From positions 1 through 8,912 of the forward strand of contig VBOK01000122.1 of NCBI GenBank assembly GCA_005877565.1: a stretch of DNA of 8,912 nucleotides, in the 5' to 3' direction. Each line of letters begins with the position of its first letter. Positions within the stretch are counted from its first letter, which is position 1. Shown one piece after another: positions 6,824 through 8,912 of the stretch. The DNA comes from Nitrospirota bacterium. Its GTDB lineage: Bacteria; Nitrospirota; Nitrospiria; Nitrospirales; NS-4. A program made the position numbers and the translations under genes. The notes beneath the pieces are model-generated. The model made no database searches. It was not told the origin of the DNA and saw only the letters and a program-made list of their open reading frames with translations.

Positions 6824-8341
6824 TCAGCCCCGCCTGCTTATGGACAACCACTTTTCCAGGATCTTTTTCACGAACGGCGTCAAGCGTGTGCGATTGTAAG
6901 CATCCCCCAGCTTCCTGACCACTTCCGCCTGGGTCGGATACGGGTGAATCGTTTTCACGACGTCGCCCAACCCCAGCCTGTTCGTCATAGCCAGCGTGAT
7001 CTCGCTGATCATGTCGCCGGCGTGTGCCGCCACGATCGTGGCGCCGAGGATCTTATCGGTCCTCTTGCGCACCAAGACCCGAGCGAATCCGCTCTCCTCG
7101 CCGTCCAGCACGGCCCGATCCACCTCGTCGAGCTTCCACGTGAAGGTCTGCACGTTCAAGCCCTGGCCTCTGGCCTCTTTCTCGTACAGTCCGACATGGG
7201 CCAGCTCGGGATCGGTGTAGGTGCACCACGGAATCACAAGCGCGCTGGCCTTCTGCCAGCCCCGGAACAGGGCGTTGGCGATCACGATCCGTGCCATGGC
7301 ATCGGCGGCGTGCGTGAACTTGTACTTTGAGCAGACGTCGCCGGCCGCGAAGACCAGTGGATTGGAGGTCTGCAGCTGATCGTTGACGATGATCCCATCC
7401 TGATCGCACAGCACGCCGGCAGCCTCCAGGTTGAGCCTTTCCACATTCGGCGCTCGTCCAACTCCCACCAGAATCTCATCAAAGGTCAGATTTTCGATCA
7501 CCCCGCTCACCTTGTTATACAGCACCTTCTCGGCCCCGTGCTGCAGTACTTGAAAGACCTGCGCGCCAAAGATGAACCGCACGCCATCCCGGACCATAGC
7601 CTGCTTGACCAGGTCAGCCGCATCGGTATCCTCGCGCGGCAGGATGCAGTCCATCCGCTCGAAGACCGTCACCTGGCTCCCAAACCGCGCGAAGGCCTGA
7701 GACAGCTCACAGCCGATGGGACCGGCCCCGATCACAGCTAGCCGCCGCGGCAGATGGGTCAGCGAAAAGACGCTCTCGTTGGTCAGGTAGCCGGTCTGCT
7801 CCAGTCCGAGGAGCGGCGGCGCGGCGGCGCGCGCGCCCGTACAGATTGCGGCCTTGGCGAACCGCAAGGTCTTGCCGCCCACCTCGACAGTGTCAGGCCC
7901 CGTGAAGCGCCCCTCACCGAGGAAGACGTCCACGCCCAGCTTGGTGTAGCGATGGACCGAATCGTTCTGGCTGATGAGGGCCCGCAGCTTCCGAAGACGC
8001 GCCATCGCGGCTCCAAAGTCGTAGTCCACGTCGCCCTTGATCCGGATGCCGAACGCCGCCGCGTCACGGACCTGCGCGCAGGCGCGCGAAGCCCGGATGA
8101 GGGCCTTCGAGGGAACGCACCCGACGTTGAGGCAGTCGCCGCCCAGCAGGTGCTTCTCGACCAGGGCGACGCTGGCGCCCAACCCGGCCGCGCCGGCGGC
8201 CGTCACGAGGCCGGCCGTGCCGGCGCCGATCACCACCAGGTTATATCGGCCGGCCGGCTCCGGATTGACCCAGTCGGGCGGGTGCACGTTCTGGACGAGC
8301 GCACGGTTGAATTCGTCATCCGGCTGGATCGTGACAGGCAT
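6824..8341 (-). CDS. Mercuric reductase-like FAD/NAD(P) disulfide oxidoreductase
   Basis: Class I pyridine nucleotide-disulfide oxidoreductase of 505 aa, cytoplasmic flavoenzyme. Order: FAD-binding GAGTAG (39-44), redox-active GGDCLNVGCVPSK with C70 and C75, NAD(P)-binding GAGPIG (205-210), second FAD motif FAAGDV (331-336), then the dimerisation domain with HPYPTQAE (466-473). Tyr468 sits where lipoamide dehydrogenase has its catalytic His, as in mercuric reductases, supporting the MerA-like branch. However it lacks the N-terminal heavy-metal domain and the vicinal Cys pair at the C-terminus of true MerA (it ends KWLSISRRG), and no other mer genes are nearby, so mercury reduction should not be assumed. 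Start ATG 8341 has GGAG nine bases upstream; ATG 8356 and TTG 8404 are longer options. A ~30-residue N-terminal extension (HPPDWVNPEPAGRYN) precedes the Rossmann fold. Substrate unknown. Confidence 0.88.
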   Translation of the reverse strand: MPVTIQPDDEFNRALVQNVHPPDWVNPEPAGRYNLVVIGAGTAGLVTAAGAAGLGASVALVEKHLLGGDCLNVGCVPSKALIRASRACAQVRDAAAFGIRIKGDVDYDFGAAMARLRKLRALISQNDSVHRYTKLGVDVFLGEGRFTGPDTVEVGGKTLRFAKAAICTGARAAAPPLLGLEQTGYLTNESVFSLTHLPRRLAVIGAGPIGCELSQAFARFGSQVTVFERMDCILPREDTDAADLVKQAMVRDGVRFIFGAQVFQVLQHGAEKVLYNKVSGVIENLTFDEILVGVGRAPNVERLNLEAAGVLCDQDGIIVNDQLQTSNPLVFAAGDVCSKYKFTHAADAMARIVIANALFRGWQKASALVIPWCTYTDPELAHVGLYEKEARGQGLNVQTFTWKLDEVDRAVLDGEESGFARVLVRKRTDKILGATIVAAHAGDMISEITLAMTNRLGLGDVVKTIHPYPTQAEVVRKLGDAYNRTRLTPFVKKILEKWLSISRRG

Positions 8342-8359
8342 GCAGGCATTCTCCATGAT

Positions 8360-8377
8360 CTTGCTTAACGAAGCAAG
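8360..8377. promoter_or_regulatory. Perfect 7-bp inverted repeat upstream of the flavoprotein gene
   Basis: CTTGCTT-AACG-AAGCAAG: two perfect 7-base arms around a 4-base centre, 18 bases before the preferred flavoprotein start and within the divergent gap to the lipoprotein gene. It could be an operator for a dimeric regulator or a hairpin in the 5' leader. No adjacent regulator gene identifies a binding protein. If translation instead starts at TTG 8404, the repeat would be coding and the operator idea weakens. Confidence 0.4.
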
Positions 8378-8397
8378 GCGAACCGGGACGCTGGAGG

Positions 8398-8403
8398 TTG
8401 ACA
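8398..8403 (+). promoter_or_regulatory. TTGACA box, candidate -35 of the lipoprotein gene
   Basis: A perfect TTGACA lies 33 bases before the lipoprotein ATG. The region 16-18 bases downstream (around 8420-8427, TCATGCAT) is a poor -10 match, so the promoter call is tentative. It is in the only upstream gap of this gene. Confidence 0.25.
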
Positions 8404-8436
8404 ATCCCGTTCCAATGTCTCATGCATCAGGTCGTT

Positions 8437-8912
8437 ATGAGAAGAAATCGAATAGAGACGTTGGTCTCCATGCCGAAGGCCTTTCCTCTCCTCGCGTGCG
8501 TGTTGCTCCTGCTCGCCATGTTCGGTTGCGGCGCGGGAAAGGCTCCGCTCGCCGGCTCCGCGCAGAGTCAGGATTTTCCCACCACGCTTGGCCTGCCCCC
8601 GCCGGCGGTCGCCAGGCTCCAGCAGCAAGTCCGGACCGACATCGAGCGGTACGTCGCTGTACAGCAGGCCTCCGCGATCCAGGCGCTGTCCGCAAGCAAG
8701 GCCTTCCCGGCAGCGTTCAAGATGCCGCTCGTCGTTCAGGGGCTGAGCGATCCATGGATGGGCATGATCGCCCTCGAGATTCACGGCTACCGGATTGCAG
8801 CGCTGGCCAAGGCCGGCCGGGAGAACCTGCCGGCGCTCATCGAAGCAATGGAAGCAGGCATGGCCCGCACGCCCGATGCAATCACGTTCCTTCCCATTCC
8901 CACAGGAGAGAA
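8437..8912 (+). CDS. Putative lipoprotein of unknown function (C-terminus cut by window edge)
   Basis: Open frame from ATG 8437 to the window edge, 158 codons visible. The N-terminus has basic residues (MRRNR), a hydrophobic core PLLACVLLLLAMFG and a Cys at 31 followed by GAGK, an acceptable though not ideal lipobox (MFGC), so lipid anchoring in a Gram-negative envelope is likely. The mature part is Ala/Gln-rich and probably helical (VARLQQQVRTDIERYVAVQQ, then ASAIQALSASKAF), followed by SDPWMGMIALEIHGYRIAAL. I do not recognise a family. ATG 8470 is an alternative start that would still keep the signal peptide; 8437 is preferred because AGG lies at a workable distance. Divergent from the flavoprotein gene, so shared regulation is possible but unproven. 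Codon use is typical of a real GC-rich gene. Confidence 0.7.
   Translation, partial: MRRNRIETLVSMPKAFPLLACVLLLLAMFGCGAGKAPLAGSAQSQDFPTTLGLPPPAVARLQQQVRTDIERYVAVQQASAIQALSASKAFPAAFKMPLVVQGLSDPWMGMIALEIHGYRIAALAKAGRENLPALIEAMEAGMARTPDAITFLPIPTGE

Noticed and set aside
7754..8368. Plus-strand frame of 204 aa opposite the flavoprotein
   Set aside because: Shadow of the FAD and redox-site region of a well-supported gene.

Overview
This is a gene-dense, high-GC bacterial window of 8.9 kb. Eight loci are packed with gaps of 1 to 95 bases; there are no gene-free stretches over 300 bases, no tRNA/rRNA, no CRISPR array and no transposase. The gene set (NtrY/NtrX pair, DUF1844, DUF3047, ECF sigma factor with a soluble zinc-finger anti-sigma, mercuric-reductase-like flavoprotein) and the codon use suggest a free-living, probably Gram-negative organism. 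Nitrospirota (Nitrospira-like) is my best guess from remembered gene neighbourhoods; Methylomirabilota or deltaproteobacterial lineages are alternatives. No taxonomic marker is present, so this is inference.

Left half (1-5007, all minus strand) reads as one operon in the order DUF1844 protein -> TPR/gluzincin peptidase-like protein -> NtrY-type membrane histidine kinase -> NtrX-type sigma54 response regulator. The regulator runs off the left edge just after its WPGN motif. The ntrY gene is broken: its sensor part and its kinase part lie in different frames, and about 35-40 residues of the PAS domain expected between them are missing. This looks like a deletion with frameshift, or an assembly error.

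Middle (5071-6014, plus strand): an ECF sigma factor overlaps by ATGA with a 93-aa soluble zinc-finger anti-sigma protein, a classic translationally coupled pair. It is transcribed divergently from the ntr operon across a 63-base gap that holds candidate promoters for both directions.

Right (6024-8341, minus strand): a MerA/lipoamide-dehydrogenase-family flavoprotein followed 5 bases later by an exported DUF3047 protein. The signal peptide of the latter appears to be built partly from a short dispersed intergenic repeat. A divergent putative lipoprotein (8437 onward, plus strand) runs off the right edge. The 95-base divergent gap contains a 7-bp perfect inverted repeat and a TTGACA box.

I do not see an obviously new multi-gene system. 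The points most worth a second look are the broken ntrY, the repeat inside the DUF3047 signal peptide, and the conserved-looking operon that places an uncharacterised membrane-anchored zinc peptidase beside a sensor kinase.
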